Below are positions 62,737 to 64,000 of a stretch of 64,000 nucleotides of DNA, piece by piece (position 1 is the stretch's first letter; each line of letters begins with the position of its first letter). Under the pieces are notes generated by a model. That model did no database searches and was not told the origin of the DNA. It was given only the letters and a program-made list of their open reading frames with translations. Both the position numbers and the translations under genes were made by a program. This stretch comes from Callorhinus ursinus (lineage: Eukaryota > Chordata > Mammalia > Carnivora > Otariidae), in the NCBI RefSeq assembly GCF_003265705.1, contig NW_020312935.1, forward strand, positions 5,196,386 to 5,260,385, in the 5' to 3' direction.

Positions 62737-62868
62737 TTTTCTGAGGGAGAGAGAGAAGCAGGCTTCCCGTGGAGCAGGGAGCCGGATGCGCGGCTCGATC
62801 CTAGGACCCCGAGATCATGACCTGAGCCGAAGGCAGACGCTTAACAACTGAGCCACCCAGGTGCCCCA
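62737..62868 (-). mobile_element. Can-SINE, tail missing
   Basis: AGGGAGAGAGAGAAGCAGG through CCACCCAGGTGCCCC, with no A-rich tail. Confidence 0.9.
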
Positions 62869-63027
62869 TGGCATGTATTTAAATTGTCAATTTCCACAAA
62901 ACTGTCCTCCAGAACATCCCTGCCCAGATTCTGGATCCCTCCAGAATTAGACATCATGTTTCCCTAATTTGGAACTGGTCCTCAGCCTTTCTTTTCTTTC
63001 TCAACACTTTTTGGAAAAGTGTAGGCC

Positions 63028-63237
63028 AGGGGCGCCTGAGTGGGGCATTCGGTTAAGCACCTGACTCTTGGTTTCTGCTCAGGTCATGATGGGTCTTGAG
63101 ATCAAGCCCTACATCGGGCTCTATACTCAGCATGGAGTCTGCTTGAGGTTTTTTCTCCCTCTCCCTCTGCTCCTCCCCCGAGCTCGCCCTCTCTTTCCCT
63201 GAAATAAGTAAATAAATCTTAAAAAAAAAAAAAAAAG
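63028..63237 (+). mobile_element. Can-SINE, diverged
   Basis: GGGGCGCCTGAGTGGGGCAT at the head. Confidence 0.9.
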
Positions 63238-63315
63238 GTAAAGTGCAGTTTACTTGTTTTGTAGAAAGCCCCTCAATTTGGGTTGTCTGATTATTCCCTC
63301 CTAAGTAGTTTTGTG

Positions 63316-63505
63316 GTTTTTATTTTTTATTTTTTTGAAGATTTTATTTATTTGAGACAGAGAGAGGAGCAGGGAAGCAGAGGGAGAAGGAGAAGCAGAC
63401 TCCCCACGGAGCAGGGAGCCCAATACGGTACTCGATCCCAGGACCCTGAAATCATGATCTGAGCCAAAGGCAGACGCTTAAGCAATTGAGCACCTTGGCG
63501 CCCCT
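63316..63505 (-). mobile_element. Can-SINE
   Basis: Flank CCCTCCTAAGTAGTTT / CCCTCCGAAGTAGTTT. Confidence 0.95.
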
Positions 63506-64000
63506 CCCTCCGAAGTAGTTTCAAGTTATGCAAAGGAAGGGGAAGCAAGAACAGTGTGGAGGTGATGTGTGTCCTCAGTGTATCATTCGCATTAGGAGGC
63601 ACATGACGGCTGTTCTTTTCATGGTGATATTCACTTCAATCACTTGGTAAGGGCACAGGCAACCAGATCTCTTTAAAGCAAAAGTTCCTTTTTTTCTCTT
63701 GGTAATTAATCTATGACCTGAGGGGAGAAAATGTGACAATATCCTGTTCACCAACTGACTTAAATCCAAGAGATTTAACATCTACGGACAATTCTTCCCT
63801 GAAGCAATGAATACTATGACCCTATGTGTTTTTAAAAGCAAAACTCTTTCAGACCAGCTCCCCAAGGGGTACAGTAGCTCTCAAATGGTGGCAACATACC
63901 ACGCAGCACCCCCACCATGAGCACTATGAGGTTTGGGTTCACACAGTGGCCCGAGGGTGGGTTGTACTATTGGCCTTTGTTGGTAGGTGCCAGAGAGGCT

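Larger units (their letters stand above)
62509..64000 (-). other. CDH1: CDH1 intron 10 (partial)
   Basis: No exon 10 sequence was found. The stretch holds three Can-SINEs (62737-62868 minus and truncated, 63028-63237 plus, 63316-63505 minus). The rest shows nothing recognisable. Confidence 0.8.

Noticed and set aside
62509..64000. CDH1 exon 10
   Set aside because: I searched by eye for its conserved protein sequence on the minus strand and found none; intron 10 continues past the edge.

Overview
This is a 64 kb piece of a mammalian nuclear genome. Two things place it in Carnivora: roughly 75 copies of the tRNA-derived Can-SINE (head GGCGCCTGGGTGGCTCAG, tail AAATAAATAAAATCTT plus poly-A) and L1 tails of the carnivoran type. 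The dog-specific SINE head (GGATCCCTGGGTGGCGCAG) and the cat-type body do not appear, so a non-canid caniform (bear, pinniped or mustelid) is most likely. No bacterial, phage or CRISPR-like content is present.

Two protein genes are present, both on the minus strand and in the tail-to-head order expected for the mammalian CDH1-TANGO6 neighbourhood. TANGO6 (transport and Golgi organisation 6) enters from the CpG-rich promoter near 41.6 kb and runs leftward. Its first seven coding exons (460 codons) lie at 41508-41604, 27788-28428, 25648-25764, 23322-23463, 19344-19480, 17169-17331 and 10761-10843; the rest lies beyond position 1. CDH1 (E-cadherin) enters from the right edge. Its last six coding exons (11 to 16) lie at 62363-62508, 58925-59149, 58365-58595, 55394-55524, 53188-53331 and 51438-51647, followed by a 3'UTR of about 1.6 kb ending near 49.85 kb. 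All splice sites are GT-AG and all phases join without a frameshift. About 8 kb separates the CDH1 poly-A site from the TANGO6 start.

The rest is intron and intergenic DNA full of retroelements: Can-SINEs, old L1M 3' ends, carnivoran L1 tails, MIR, L2, hAT and Tigger DNA-transposon relics, and one MaLR-type LTR. Two retrocopies of cellular RNAs lie in TANGO6 intron 6: a decayed LAMTOR1 processed pseudogene (plus strand, about 15.59-16.57 kb) and a U6 snRNA retrocopy (minus strand, about 14.63-14.73 kb) with a visible target-site duplication.

I do not see a new biological system. The most unusual structures are: (1) a roughly 60 bp near-identical inverted duplication of the TANGO6 exon 2 / intron 2 splice-donor region, about 0.6 kb into intron 2; (2) a roughly 280 bp segment of an L1 relic duplicated about 2.5 kb away inside a Can-SINE and bracketed by about 20 bp of repeated SINE sequence; (3) a Can-SINE whose head lies 25 nt from the CDH1 exon 14 donor; (4) two full CTCF-consensus matches in TANGO6 intron 1, in the same orientation; (5) two L1 tails stacked on one target site. 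The two genes are unrelated in function (adherens-junction adhesion versus secretory-pathway organisation), and nothing here suggests that they work together.
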